Counted from the stretch's first letter, positions 52,217 through 61,915 are shown. The stretch: 64,000 bases of DNA from Bacillota bacterium (GCA_023407175.1 JAEYMU010000040.1:84038-148037), one strand, 5' to 3'. Translations and numbers: made by a program. The notes: generated by a model from the letters alone, not told the origin.

Positions 52217-53509
52217 CTAATCTCTCTGGTTACCACGTACCGCTCTGACAAATTTTTTCTTTCCAATTTTCAGAACGATTTCACCCTCCGGCAGCTTAGT
52301 GTCGATCTCGGTTACCTTATCCTGGTTTAACTGAACCCCGCCCTGCTTTACCAGACGCCGGAATTCACTTGCGGAAGGAACAAAGCCCCCTTCTGCCAGC
52401 CAAGGAATTACCTCCAAAAGTGTTTTGCTTTCCTCAGCAATCAAAATAACCGGCATATCCTCCGGTATCTGCTTCTGCCGGAATACCGCATGAAAATATT
52501 CTTCTGCCCTCCTCGTATCCTCTTTATTATGATAAAGTCCAGTAATAATTCTGGCCAGCTCAAGCTTGCAATCCCTTGGGTTTCGGCCGTTATTAAGCTG
52601 TCTCTCCACCTCGATAATACGGTCCGGATGCTCATCCGTAACCAGCTCATAATACCGAAGGATCAGATGGTCCGGTATCTCCATCACCTTTTTGAACATA
52701 ACCCTGGCCTCTTCATAAATTCCGATATAATTTCCGAGGCTTTTGCTCATTTTCTCCTTGCCGTCCAGCCCCTCCAAAAGCGGCATAAATATCGCGATCT
52801 GCCGCTCCCTTCCCATACTGCCCTGAAGCGTTCTTCCCATCAGTATATTAAAGGTCTGATCAGTCCCTCCCAGCTCGATATCGGCAGTAATCTCTAACGA
52901 ATCATAAGCCTGCAAAAGGGGATAGAAAAATTCATGTAAGCCAATGGGTACTCCTGCCTTAAAACGATTTTTGAAATCCTCCCGCTCAAGCAGCCTTGCA
53001 ACCGTAACACCGGAGGCCAGCTTTATCATTTCCTCCAGATTAAGCTTTGACAGCCACTTGCTGTTGAAGTATACCGTTGTCTTGGACTGGTCGATGATTT
53101 TAAAAATCTGCTGCGTATAGGTCTCGGCATTCTGAAGCACCTGCTCTTTGGATAGGGGTATCCGGGTCTTGGATTTGCCGGTGGGATCGCCGATCTTACC
53201 CGTGAAGTCTCCGATAATAATGACTGCATGATGACCCAGCTCCTGAAGCTGCCTGATTTTACGCAGTACTACGGTATGCCCCAGATGAATATCCGGAGCC
53301 GTAGGATCAAGCCCCAGCTTCACAATGAGCGGTCGCTTTTCCTTCCTTGCCCGCAGCAGCTTATCCCGTAATTCCTCCTGTGAGATTACTTCTGCAGCCC
53401 CTTTTGTTATAATACGAATATGCTCATCGATTTCCCGGTTTAACCGGATATCAGGCGATAAACTATCTATCTCAGCCGTATTTTCGCCTGCTGTTTCCTG
53501 CTTCTTCAT
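52217..53509 (-). CDS. tyrS: Tyrosyl-tRNA synthetase
   Basis: This 430-residue class I synthetase has the HIGH-like motif reading DIHLGHT (about 64-70), the KMSKS motif in KEKMSKSLGN, and a C-terminal S4 RNA-binding domain (SEFRRLVKQGGVQLN). It lies downstream of a Tyr T-box. The ATG at 53509 is preferred because AGGAAAGG precedes it; an in-frame ATG eleven codons upstream lies in the inserted leader repeat region. Confidence 0.95.
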   Translation of the reverse strand: MKKQETAGENTAEIDSLSPDIRLNREIDEHIRIITKGAAEVISQEELRDKLLRARKEKRPLIVKLGLDPTAPDIHLGHTVVLRKIRQLQELGHHAVIIIGDFTGKIGDPTGKSKTRIPLSKEQVLQNAETYTQQIFKIIDQSKTTVYFNSKWLSKLNLEEMIKLASGVTVARLLEREDFKNRFKAGVPIGLHEFFYPLLQAYDSLEITADIELGGTDQTFNILMGRTLQGSMGRERQIAIFMPLLEGLDGKEKMSKSLGNYIGIYEEARVMFKKVMEIPDHLILRYYELVTDEHPDRIIEVERQLNNGRNPRDCKLELARIITGLYHNKEDTRRAEEYFHAVFRQKQIPEDMPVILIAEESKTLLEVIPWLAEGGFVPSASEFRRLVKQGGVQLNQDKVTEIDTKLPEGEIVLKIGKKKFVRAVRGNQRD

Positions 53510-53544
53510 CGTATCGTCCTTTCCTAAATTGATATTTAACAATA

Positions 53545-53670
53545 AAGAGCTTCGCTTGCGAAGCTCTCGCGCCGAGCGCGGTCAGCAAGGCTGACATACT
53601 ACCTTACGCACGAGTGCACATCCTGCACGGAGTGCTTTTTGCTTTATAGGACGCTCCTATAAAGCAAAAA
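53545..53670. repeat. Palindromic repeat cluster between the T-box and tyrS
   Basis: This stretch holds several short hairpins in a row. GAGCTTCGC/GCGAAGCTC is at about 53547-53567, GCGCCGAGCGC follows, GTCAGCAAGGCTGAC is at about 53581-53595, and a perfect 16-base-pair palindrome with CGC loop is at 53636-53670. Its G+C content is well above the surroundings. It has the look of a mobile palindromic element inserted in the tyrS leader. Confidence 0.55.
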
Positions 53671-54018
53671 AAAACCGCTCCTCTAATCACTTAGAGGGCG
53701 GGAATGTCTCGCGGTACCACCTCATATTTATCAGCTGCTCACACAGCCAACCTCTTTGAGTACGTCAAACAACAATGCTATTCTTTGCTCTTCGGTCAAT
53801 TGCTCATGCCGATAAACAAAAATCACCTATTCTCTGGTTATACTCTAGCACTATAACGGGTGCAGGGAACCGTCAGCAGCCTACTTAGATTACTCTGTTC
53901 AGTGTGAAGCTCAAAGATGTATTCAGAATTTACTTTCCTGCACCTCTCATCAACCGGTAGCTTTCTGTAAGAAAGTTCAAATTCTTACTGGTTCTTATCA
54001 TCGCTTTTTCTATATTTG
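53671..54018 (-). ncRNA. T-box leader (tyrosine) for tyrS
   Basis: On the minus strand the T-box core GAGGTGGTACCGCGA lies at about 53709-53723. It is followed by a terminator stem CCGCCCTCTAA / TTAGAGGAGCGG with a run of nine T. The Stem I specifier region reads GAA-TAC-ATC with TAC (Tyr) at 53919-53921. The codon fits tyrS, so expression rises when tRNA-Tyr is uncharged. Confidence 0.93.
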
Positions 54019-54024
54019 ATGGTT

Positions 54025-54053
54025 AGTATAAACATTATGTTTTGTTTTGTCAA
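54025..54053 (-). promoter_or_regulatory. Sigma-A promoter of the tyrS T-box transcript
   Basis: On the minus strand there is TTGACA (54048-54053), a 17-base spacer and TATACT (54025-54030). Confidence 0.8.
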
Positions 54054-54239
54054 GATGTTATTTTTAATAAAATAGAAATTAGTTTTTCATTACTTTTTTC
54101 ATTTGACCATAATTTTTTAAAATCACAAACTTTTTTTCAACCGGATACGTCATAATATTAGTATGAACGTTTTCCTATGAAAGATTATGGCCATATTTTT
54201 TCATAAAATATAAATCATCAGATGATAAAGGAGCAGAGC

Positions 54240-54749
54240 ATGGGTAAGAAAAGCAATTATGAATTAATTTGCGAATTTCTGACGGAGCATCGGAATTCGT
54301 ACTACAGACTGGCCTACAGCTATGTCCATAACAAGGAGGATGCTTTGGATATTGTTCAGGAAGCCGTATGCAAGGCTCTGTCCTCCTCTCGTGCCCTCGA
54401 TAATGCAGCGGCTGTGAAGCCCTGGTTTTACCGGATTGTTGTAAATACCTCACTGGACTATCTTCGTAAAAATCGCCGGCTTATTTTTGTTGAGGATGAA
54501 ATTCTGGAGAATACCGGGCCCTCCAGTGAGGACAAATATGAGGATGTAGATTTAAAGGCGGCAATTGACAAGCTTCCCCCGTTAAACCGTACCGTAATCA
54601 TACTTCGCTTTTATGAGGATATGAAGCTTGAGGATATTGCAAAGGTTTTAAATGAAAACCTAAGTACCACAAAAACCCGCCTCTATTCCACCTTAAAACG
54701 CCTTAAGCTGGAGCTTGAGGATACCAATAGATCAAGCAACGTATTATAA
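54240..54749 (+). CDS. ECF sigma factor, SigV-like
   Basis: This 169-residue sigma factor has region 2 (about 15-80, YRLAYSYVHNKEDALDIVQEA) and region 4 (about 110-160, LEDIAKVLNENLSTTKTRLY). The ATG at 54240 has an AAAGGAG site. It is followed after about 95 bases by an RsiV-like anti-sigma gene. By analogy with Bacillus SigV this pair may respond to lysozyme or other cell wall attack (inference). Confidence 0.9.
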   Translation: MGKKSNYELICEFLTEHRNSYYRLAYSYVHNKEDALDIVQEAVCKALSSSRALDNAAAVKPWFYRIVVNTSLDYLRKNRRLIFVEDEILENTGPSSEDKYEDVDLKAAIDKLPPLNRTVIILRFYEDMKLEDIAKVLNENLSTTKTRLYSTLKRLKLELEDTNRSSNVL

Positions 54750-54845
54750 GCCATTCACTGGTGCTAAAACACCACCCTTTTATCAGAAGCCAAAAGCGAC
54801 TTCTGTAGTTTATATCACACATACAAAAATGGAGGTAAAGTTATT

Positions 54846-55727
54846 ATGAAGGAAATAGAAAACTTGAAAAAGGATTATGAAGGAATTTCCATTCCAAAGG
54901 AGCTTGAATTTACTGTAAGAAAGGCCATTCAAAGGACCGGCAGAAGGCGCAGACTGTTAGCCGTAGGCAAAGGCTTCGCGTCAATAGCCGCAGGCATCTG
55001 TATTGTCTTTATCGGCACCGTCAATATCAGTCCGACTGCTGCCAACGCTATGGCAAAGGTTCAGGGACTTCGCTCCCTGGTGGAGCTGGTGAGCTTTCGC
55101 GAACTGACCTATGAGGATGAGCACCATGAGGTAGATATTCAGATTCCCAAGGTGGAAGGTCTTGAGGATAAGGAGCTTGAAGCCTCCATTAATGAAAAAT
55201 ACCTGGAGGAGAACACCAAGCTTTATGAGGATTTTATGAAGAGTATTGACAACCAGGAGGTCACTTCCGCCAATCTTGCCCTTTTTAAACAGTACGTAAT
55301 CCTGGTTCAGACCGATAATTTTATGGTAATTAAAAGTACAAAGACTGAGATCGCCGCTTCCGGCGCAGAAAGCGTAACCTTTGTTAATCTGGACTTGAAA
55401 AACCAACAGGCTATCTCCCTGCCCAGCCTCTTTACCGATGACAGCTATATTGATGTTATCAGCAATTACATCATCTCGGAAATGAAAGCCCAGATGAAGG
55501 ATGGGGAGCTTATGTATTTTCTCGCAGAAAACGGTGATATGGGAGGTTTTGAGAAGATTAAGGCGGAGCAGCCCTTCTACATCGATGCGGAGGGTCAGCT
55601 GGTCATCTCCTTTGATGAATATGAGGTTGCACCGGGTTATATGGGTGTAATTGAGTTTAAAATTCCGACGGAGGTAATCCAGAGCATCTTGGTAAGTAAT
55701 ACTTATGTGAAGAATGTCTCCCGATAG
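54846..55727 (+). CDS. rsiV: RsiV-like anti-sigma factor (DUF3298 domain)
   Basis: This 293-residue protein has a short cytoplasmic part (about 1-38, ending in RRRR), one membrane segment (about 41-60) and an extracytoplasmic region. The C-terminal part fits the DUF3298 domain of RsiV, with ISLPSLFTDDSYIDVIS and ISFDEYEVAPGYMG as typical elements. In Bacillus and Enterococcus RsiV binds lysozyme and is then cleaved, freeing SigV. The neighbouring sigma factor gene and a shared terminator support the same arrangement here. Confidence 0.88.
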   Translation: MKEIENLKKDYEGISIPKELEFTVRKAIQRTGRRRRLLAVGKGFASIAAGICIVFIGTVNISPTAANAMAKVQGLRSLVELVSFRELTYEDEHHEVDIQIPKVEGLEDKELEASINEKYLEENTKLYEDFMKSIDNQEVTSANLALFKQYVILVQTDNFMVIKSTKTEIAASGAESVTFVNLDLKNQQAISLPSLFTDDSYIDVISNYIISEMKAQMKDGELMYFLAENGDMGGFEKIKAEQPFYIDAEGQLVISFDEYEVAPGYMGVIEFKIPTEVIQSILVSNTYVKNVSR

Positions 55728-55822
55728 TGTCCTTCGTCCGCACCCTGGGAAAAAGCTGCAGTAAACAGGCACCAGGTAACCATTCCGAGTTTCTTCCAGC
55801 CTATCGGAAAATCTCATACAAC

Positions 55823-55877
55823 AAAACAGCTTCATATTTTCTCCACAATAATACGGAGAAATATATGAAGCTGTTTT
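55823..55877. terminator. Bidirectional terminator
   Basis: A long hairpin (AAAACAGCTTCATAT with complement, plus an inner TTCTCC/GGAGAA stem) ends in T-runs. It lies between the rsiV-like gene and the convergent secreted protein gene. Confidence 0.85.
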
Positions 55878-55963
55878 ATTTATATCCATCCGGTTATTCC
55901 GGTTTTAAATTACAGTTCGGCTTTATGGCATAAACTGTAGCAAGTTTTCCTCTTTTATATGCC

Positions 55964-57940
55964 TCATACCTTGCATTTTAGGACCTTACTGTATCTGCCG
56001 TAGATTCTCTTTCCATCCACAAGGATATAGGCTCTGACCTTGACATAATAGGTCGTATTATTTTTCAACCCCTTTATAACACCACTGTCGCTCTGAAGCA
56101 GCTTTGCCTTTTTGTCTGTAAATTTACTGTTCAATGAATATACCACCTGAAGTCCGTCATATCCGTAGTAGGTATCCGACCAATTCTCGATCAGCATGCT
56201 TCCGGCAGAATATTTCTTGATCCTTATATCGTTAATATCCTCCGGCATAATATAAAAATATAGGGTTTTACTGCTGGTATAACTGCCTTTTCCATGAATG
56301 ATTGCCGCCGCCTTTCCCGGCCACCAATTATCCTCATATTCCACAGAATAATCAATCCCCGGAATCAATGTCTTCCCCTGGTCAGTGATCATAACTGTAG
56401 GTGTTACTTCGTTACCATCTGAGAAATTCTGGTTCTTGATAGCGGAAAAAGTTAAGGTATTTATATCTGTAACGGGCACTGCTTCACCAACGCTTAAACA
56501 ATATCGTGTCAGGTTTTTGCTTACGCCGTCACTGCCCACCCAATAAATTCGGTTGTCCTTATAAACCGGCGCTTCATCACTGGTCAGGCGGGCATCCCTC
56601 ATCTGTGTTGCTTCCTGCAACACCTTTCCACTGGCTGATAAAACCATGTAATAGGTAGCCACATAGTTCTCCTCCTCTTCCTCCGTGGCATACCGGAACT
56701 TTTCCCACATGAGTATGATCCGGTCATCCTCTGTTACAATGAGCTTTGGATTAACCGCACAGTACTCCTTCGTGTAATCGGTCAGCCAGAGCACTCCGTA
56801 ATCCTTTTCTGTACCGCTTAAGAATGTTCTGGTCAGAGGATTGGAGGGAGCTGTCCCCTGCGCCGATCTGACCTCAGTATTTAACAGCTGGCAGTCCTGT
56901 CCGCTGTAGTTCCAAAAATCCTTCTTAAAAATTTGAATAAAAAGATTCCTCGCTTCACTATCTCCGCAGTATTCCCGGTTGGTGGGGTTCGTGTCCAGAG
57001 AAAGAGTTTTTTCCGAGGTGGCTGCCAAAACATAACCGGTGCTCACCTCACCGATTCCGCCAAGCTGGGCATAGGTCTCATTATAGCCGTAATCCCGGTT
57101 ACTGCCTTCCCGAAAATGAAAGGGCGTAAAATCATAGTTTTTCCGGATATTAGTATTATTACTTCTTACATAATTGATATGAAAGCCCCTCGGATAGGCA
57201 TCTCCCTGATCGGCGAAAATATAATTGCCATCCGAGGTTATGATTACCCTCTGGTCAAAGGAATGACTGGTATAGCAGGGAGCAGTATTTACCTTCTGCA
57301 TGGTATCACAGTCCACATAGATGACATGATTTGACTGATGCCCGCTATACATCTGCCTGGCATAACTGCAGACAAGTGTGTTTCCGTTCAGGGCCAGGCT
57401 GCAATTACCGCTTGAGAAAGGGTATCTGGTGCCCCATTCCAGCCCCTGGTAGGGACAGGTCTGGGAGCCAAGATAGTTTACACTTCCCAAAACTCCAAGA
57501 GTACTGTCGTATTTGACCACGGAAAGCACCACCGTATCCCCGGTAGCTGCCTCATCCCTCTGCCCGTAAACCACATAATAGTTCCCATTTTTATCACAGA
57601 TGGCTCCTCCAAAGAGGGGGTAGGGCTTCGTGGCAGAATAGGTTCCGGCTAATTGCATATTCCCGTCATAGCGAAGCAGGGTTATTGTTTTTTCCCCATC
57701 GTAAACTACATTAAAATTGCCGTTCTGATCAAGAAATTGTGAAACGGGTGCTACAGAAGCTGCATAGCTGTATAAGCTCTGGCAATCCGTAGCCTCCACC
57801 TGCTCTGTCGTACTAATTATATCATAATCAATCTTTGCTGTTAATTCTTCGGCGGCATACCCGGATTTTCCATAAAACCCCATCGCTCCGATGCATGTAA
57901 GAAATAATACAGCACAAAGCTTCTTCCATACTTTTTTCAT
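55964..57940 (-). CDS. Large secreted protein of unknown function
   Basis: This 658-residue protein has an N-terminal signal peptide (about 1-29, cleavage near YAA). The main part (about 50-480) contains repeated short blocks such as DKNGNYYVVYG, TSDGNYIFAD and EDDRIILMWE, which suggest a beta-propeller. The C-terminal 170 residues resemble an Ig-like segment followed by a fibronectin type III-like domain (VKVRAYILVDGKRIYGRYSK). No sortase signal or catalytic motif was recognised. An extracellular binding or wall-associated role is likely. It is preceded by GGAGG. Confidence 0.65.
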   Translation of the reverse strand: MKKVWKKLCAVLFLTCIGAMGFYGKSGYAAEELTAKIDYDIISTTEQVEATDCQSLYSYAASVAPVSQFLDQNGNFNVVYDGEKTITLLRYDGNMQLAGTYSATKPYPLFGGAICDKNGNYYVVYGQRDEAATGDTVVLSVVKYDSTLGVLGSVNYLGSQTCPYQGLEWGTRYPFSSGNCSLALNGNTLVCSYARQMYSGHQSNHVIYVDCDTMQKVNTAPCYTSHSFDQRVIITSDGNYIFADQGDAYPRGFHINYVRSNNTNIRKNYDFTPFHFREGSNRDYGYNETYAQLGGIGEVSTGYVLAATSEKTLSLDTNPTNREYCGDSEARNLFIQIFKKDFWNYSGQDCQLLNTEVRSAQGTAPSNPLTRTFLSGTEKDYGVLWLTDYTKEYCAVNPKLIVTEDDRIILMWEKFRYATEEEEENYVATYYMVLSASGKVLQEATQMRDARLTSDEAPVYKDNRIYWVGSDGVSKNLTRYCLSVGEAVPVTDINTLTFSAIKNQNFSDGNEVTPTVMITDQGKTLIPGIDYSVEYEDNWWPGKAAAIIHGKGSYTSSKTLYFYIMPEDINDIRIKKYSAGSMLIENWSDTYYGYDGLQVVYSLNSKFTDKKAKLLQSDSGVIKGLKNNTTYYVKVRAYILVDGKRIYGRYSKVLKCKV

Positions 57941-57967
57941 TTGCTTCCTCCATTTATAATATGTGCC

Positions 57968-59749
57968 CTATTCGAACTGTGCCTGATACAGCCTGTAATA
58001 TACGCCCTGCCGTTTCATCAGCTCCTTATGGGTGCCCTGTTCGACGACATTTCCCTGATCTACGACCAAAATATTGTCGGCTCCCTGTATGGTAGACAGC
58101 CGGTGAGCTATTACAAAGCAGGTCTTATTCTCCATCAGCCTGCGCATGGCCTCCTGAATTTTAATCTCGGTTCTGGTATCCACATTGGAGGTTGCCTCAT
58201 CCAATATCAGCATCCTCGCATCCGTTAACATTGCCCGCGCTATGGTTAAAAGCTGCTTCTGTCCCTTGGAGATATTGATGCCGTCTTCATTTATAACGGT
58301 ATCATAGCCTTGGGGCAGTCTCATAATAAAGGGATGTATGCCTGCCAGCTTTGCAGCCCAGACCACCTCATCCCGGTTGGCATTTTCCTTACCATATGCT
58401 ATATTATCAAAGATCGTGCCGGAAAACAACCAGGTATCCTGTAAAACCATCGCATATGCCTTACGCAGGCTGCTTCTTGTCAGTTCCCGAATATCTTCCC
58501 CATCCACATAGATATTCCCGTCCCAGACATCATAAAACCGCATCAAAAGATTGATAATTGTCGTCTTCCCTGCTCCGGTCGGCCCCACAATTGCTGTCAG
58601 ACTTCCGGGCTTTGCATGAAGTGACAGCTTCTTAAGGATTATCTTATCTGTGACATAGCCAAAGGATATGTCCTTAATCAGGATATCTCCCTTTACATTT
58701 GCAAGCTCCCTTGCCTTAGGCGCATCCGGTGGCTCCGGTGCTTCGTCCATAAGCTTAAAGACCCGTTCCGCAGCGGCCATCGCAGATTGCAGCTCGCTGA
58801 TAATATTGGCCGCCTCACTAATCGGTCCGGAAAATCTCCTGCTATATTGGATAAAGGAGGAGATACTGCCAAGGGTGAGCTGCTGCAGCAAATATAGGAT
58901 GGCTCCAAATACTGTAACCAGGGACAGGGTAATATTATTGATGAAATTCACGGTCGGTCCTGTGATGCTTCCATAATATTCGGCCTCATAATAGGATTCA
59001 ACCGCCTCCTGATTCAGCCGGTCAAAGCGCTCCAGAATGGACGCCTCAGCAGCATATGCCTTGATGGTTTTCTGCCCCGATACCATTTCCTCCACAAGGC
59101 CGTTCAACTGCCCCAGCTTTGCTGAGCGCCTGCGAAACAGCGGACGCAGCTTCCTTGCCATATAACGGGTATAAAACAGGGACAGCGGTATCATGAGCAG
59201 CATAATCAGCACCAGAACCGGGGACAGGAGGAACATCATAAGCAATGAGCCTGCCACTGTAATGATACTGGTAAAAATCTGAACCAGATCAGTAGAAAGA
59301 GAGGTATTGACTGTGTCAATATCATAGGAAATTCTGCTGATGATATCTCCCGCCTGATTGTTGTCAAAATATCCAACGGGCAGACCGGTCAGCTTCACAA
59401 ATACATCTTCTCTCATTTTCCCAACAATCCTCTGACTTAAACGCAGCATAAGCCTGGACAGGATATAGGACAGAAGGGCGGATATCAGATAGAATAATAC
59501 CATGAGCCCGGCATAGTAAAATACCTTGCGAAAAACCACCAGACCTTTTCCCGGTTCAATGGCATCAATTGCATAACCCGAAAGCATCGGGCCAAGAAGT
59601 GCAAATACATTACTGGCAATTGAAAGAACAACTGCTCCGGCCACCATAAAGCGGAAGCGGCTGACATAGCTTAAAAGGCGGCGAAGGACATATCTGACAT
59701 CCTTTGGCCTCTCTGTTTTTTCACTCATTTTTCCCACAAGCGACGGCAT
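57968..59749 (-). CDS. ABC exporter half-transporter, second subunit
   Basis: This 593-residue membrane-fused ABC protein has six membrane segments (about 35-330) and a C-terminal ATPase. The ATPase has Walker A GPTGAGKTT near 386, a signature reading ISKGQKQ and Walker B MLILDEATSNVD. It forms a heterodimer with the protein encoded 18 bases upstream, as in LmrCD/BmrCD-type multidrug exporters. The start ATG has GGGAGGTG. Confidence 0.92.
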   Translation of the reverse strand: MPSLVGKMSEKTERPKDVRYVLRRLLSYVSRFRFMVAGAVVLSIASNVFALLGPMLSGYAIDAIEPGKGLVVFRKVFYYAGLMVLFYLISALLSYILSRLMLRLSQRIVGKMREDVFVKLTGLPVGYFDNNQAGDIISRISYDIDTVNTSLSTDLVQIFTSIITVAGSLLMMFLLSPVLVLIMLLMIPLSLFYTRYMARKLRPLFRRRSAKLGQLNGLVEEMVSGQKTIKAYAAEASILERFDRLNQEAVESYYEAEYYGSITGPTVNFINNITLSLVTVFGAILYLLQQLTLGSISSFIQYSRRFSGPISEAANIISELQSAMAAAERVFKLMDEAPEPPDAPKARELANVKGDILIKDISFGYVTDKIILKKLSLHAKPGSLTAIVGPTGAGKTTIINLLMRFYDVWDGNIYVDGEDIRELTRSSLRKAYAMVLQDTWLFSGTIFDNIAYGKENANRDEVVWAAKLAGIHPFIMRLPQGYDTVINEDGINISKGQKQLLTIARAMLTDARMLILDEATSNVDTRTEIKIQEAMRRLMENKTCFVIAHRLSTIQGADNILVVDQGNVVEQGTHKELMKRQGVYYRLYQAQFE

Positions 59750-59767
59750 AGCCTCACCTCCCTAAAA

Positions 59768-61486
59768 TCAGTCCATCAGCTGGGATTGATAAATTTCTTT
59801 ATAAATCTCACAGGAATGTAACAGCTCCTCATGGGTTCCATAGCCTGCCATTCTTCCATCTTCCAGCACAAGTATATGATCAAGCTTCATAACCGAGCTG
59901 ATCCGCTGGGCAATTACCAGCGTCGTCGTTCTTTCATAATTCTCCCTGATTGCCTTGCGAAGCAGTGCATCCGTCTTATAATCAAGGGCACTGGAGGCAT
60001 CGTCCAGTATCAGAATCTCCGGCTTTCCGGCTAAGGCTCTGGCAATCAGCAGACGCTGCTTCTGCCCGCCGCTTAAGTTACTCCCTCTGATCGATAATTT
60101 GAAATCCAGGGTCTGGTCCAGCTCCTCAATAAAGGCAGCAGCCTGTGCATGCTCCGCAGATTCATGAATCTGCTCCTTCGCAAGCTCCCTTCCCAGACTG
60201 ATATTCTCCGATATTTTATCCGCAAACAGAACATCATTCTGGAATACCACACCGAAGCTCCTTCGAAGCTCCTTTTTATCCAAGGTACGGATATCCCTTC
60301 CGTTTAGCCGGATGCTGCCGTCACTGACATCATAAAACCGCATTAACAGATTAACCAGCGTTGTCTTGCCGGAGCCTGTGGAGCCAATGATACCAAGACT
60401 TCCCCCCTGGTCCACCTGAAAGCTGATATCCGTGACACAGGGCTCCCCGGTATAGGAAAAGCTGACATGGTCAAATTCTATCTGGACCTTTGTCTCTTTT
60501 TCCTTTTGTTCCTGAATGTTCTGTTCCCGGTCCACCTTAAGGTCCTCCTGTACCTCCAGTACTTCGGCAATGCGTCCCGCTGAGGCACTGGCCTTGGAAA
60601 AGGTTACGAATATTCTGGTAATAGCCATTACGGCTTGGAGCATTATCGCAAAATAAGAAAGAAAGGCAACAATTTTACCTGGCTGTGTGGCTCCGCTGTT
60701 CACCTGGTATGCTCCGATTACCACCACCAGCGTTAATCCCAGATTGAGCAGCAGGTTCATGACCGGATTTGTGACCGCCATGACAGTACCTGCATGAAGC
60801 TCCTTTTTGACCACCTCCGAATTAACCGCAAAAAAACGTCCTTTCTCATATTCCGTCTTCGACAGGGACTTAATAACGCGAATACCGGTTATATTCTCCC
60901 GAACGACTCGCACCATCCGGTCAACGGACAATTGCAGTTTCTTGTATAGGGGAATTCCTTTCCTTGAGACAAGCCAGACTACTAGAAACAATAAAGGCAG
61001 TACACCGATCAGGACAAGGGACAGCACCGGCTCCATCATACTGGTAATCACAATTCCGCCAATCAGAATGATTGGGGCCCTTACTCCGATCCGCTGCATC
61101 ATTCCGATCATATTATGAATATTGTATGTATCCGAGGTCATTCTGGATTCCAAAGAGGGAATCGTAAAATAATCCATCTGGGTTCCCGAAAGACTAAGTA
61201 TTTTCGCAAATAAATCATGGCGCAGACATTTGGTCGTATCTCTTGCCACTGTACTTGCCATCTGATTGGCAATAATGTTAAAGGTTCTGGCCCCGATGGA
61301 CAGGGCAATCATCACTACTCCCCACCAGAGAATTAGGGATATGCTTTTATGCGGGATTACATGATCAAGAATATAGGCCAAAACCCATGGAAGTCCCAAG
61401 TCCATAAAGGTACCCCCTACCTTAATCAGAAAACCTGCCAGCATTCGCATTCCATATGGTTTCAGATAATGAATTACTTTGTTCAA
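59768..61486 (-). CDS. ABC exporter half-transporter, first subunit
   Basis: This 572-residue half-transporter has an N-terminal membrane domain (about 10-310) and an ATPase with Walker A GSTGSGKTT, signature LSGGQKQR and LILDDASSALD. Aspartate replaces the usual catalytic glutamate (DDASS), so this subunit probably carries the degenerate ATP site of a heterodimer. The likely start is TTG at 61486 with GGAGG eight bases upstream. The frame stays open to an ATG at 61555, but that stretch overlaps a repeat remnant. Confidence 0.9.
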   Translation of the reverse strand: MNKVIHYLKPYGMRMLAGFLIKVGGTFMDLGLPWVLAYILDHVIPHKSISLILWWGVVMIALSIGARTFNIIANQMASTVARDTTKCLRHDLFAKILSLSGTQMDYFTIPSLESRMTSDTYNIHNMIGMMQRIGVRAPIILIGGIVITSMMEPVLSLVLIGVLPLLFLVVWLVSRKGIPLYKKLQLSVDRMVRVVRENITGIRVIKSLSKTEYEKGRFFAVNSEVVKKELHAGTVMAVTNPVMNLLLNLGLTLVVVIGAYQVNSGATQPGKIVAFLSYFAIMLQAVMAITRIFVTFSKASASAGRIAEVLEVQEDLKVDREQNIQEQKEKETKVQIEFDHVSFSYTGEPCVTDISFQVDQGGSLGIIGSTGSGKTTLVNLLMRFYDVSDGSIRLNGRDIRTLDKKELRRSFGVVFQNDVLFADKISENISLGRELAKEQIHESAEHAQAAAFIEELDQTLDFKLSIRGSNLSGGQKQRLLIARALAGKPEILILDDASSALDYKTDALLRKAIRENYERTTTLVIAQRISSVMKLDHILVLEDGRMAGYGTHEELLHSCEIYKEIYQSQLMD

Positions 61487-61514
61487 AACTATTCCTCCAA
61501 CTGCGGCTGTATCT

Positions 61515-61531
61515 CCAGGGCCTGTTTGAAA
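61515..61531. repeat. Solo terminal repeat of the MITE at 61754-61915
   Basis: The 17 bases CCAGGGCCTGTTTGAAA match the outer right end of the larger element (in reverse orientation) and are followed by a related AGCTGCAATAAG segment. It lies in the leader of the ABC exporter operon. Confidence 0.5.
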
Positions 61532-61753
61532 GCTGCAATAAGTTTTCAGCCGCATTCTAATACCTCATCCACTTATTATAAACTTTCTGATCTATTTTTC
61601 AATAACATGACCTCTTTTTTTGTCAGAGACTAATGGACCCATTGCATATATACTTAAGCTCTGCGACTTTTAGAAATTATTTGCTATGGCAAAATTATGT
61701 AATCTGTTGTAATATTAATCTTAGAAAATAAGGAAAAGCCCGTTTGTTTTGTT

Positions 61754-61915
61754 AGGGTCTGTTTGAAAACTGCTTGTGCCGGACTTGATGCTACAGTTTG
61801 TGGAATACAAGGAGTGATTTGGGAGGCGTAGTGGGCTACGTTTCCCAAAATCACGATGCAGTATTGCGCAAGGTGGAGCGTTCAGAACGGTGCAATGAGT
61901 TTTCAAACAGGCCCT
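61754..61915. repeat. MITE-like palindromic element, 162 bp
   Basis: Terminal inverted repeats of 27 bases (22 matching; outer core AGGG(T/C)CTGTTTGAAAACT) bound a core with a second palindrome (GTGATTTGGGA / TCCCAAAATCAC). It has no coding capacity. The whole element could fold into one long hairpin. A matching solo end lies 220 bases away. Confidence 0.65.

Noticed and set aside
53509..53542. Upstream ATG giving tyrS an 11-residue extension
   Set aside because: The downstream ATG has AGGAAAGG at good spacing, while the outer start lies by the inserted palindromic element with no ribosome site.
54981..55889. Long minus-strand open frame (302 codons) opposite the rsiV-like gene
   Set aside because: It lies entirely opposite a protein with a clear family match, lacks a ribosome site and its translation resembles no known fold.
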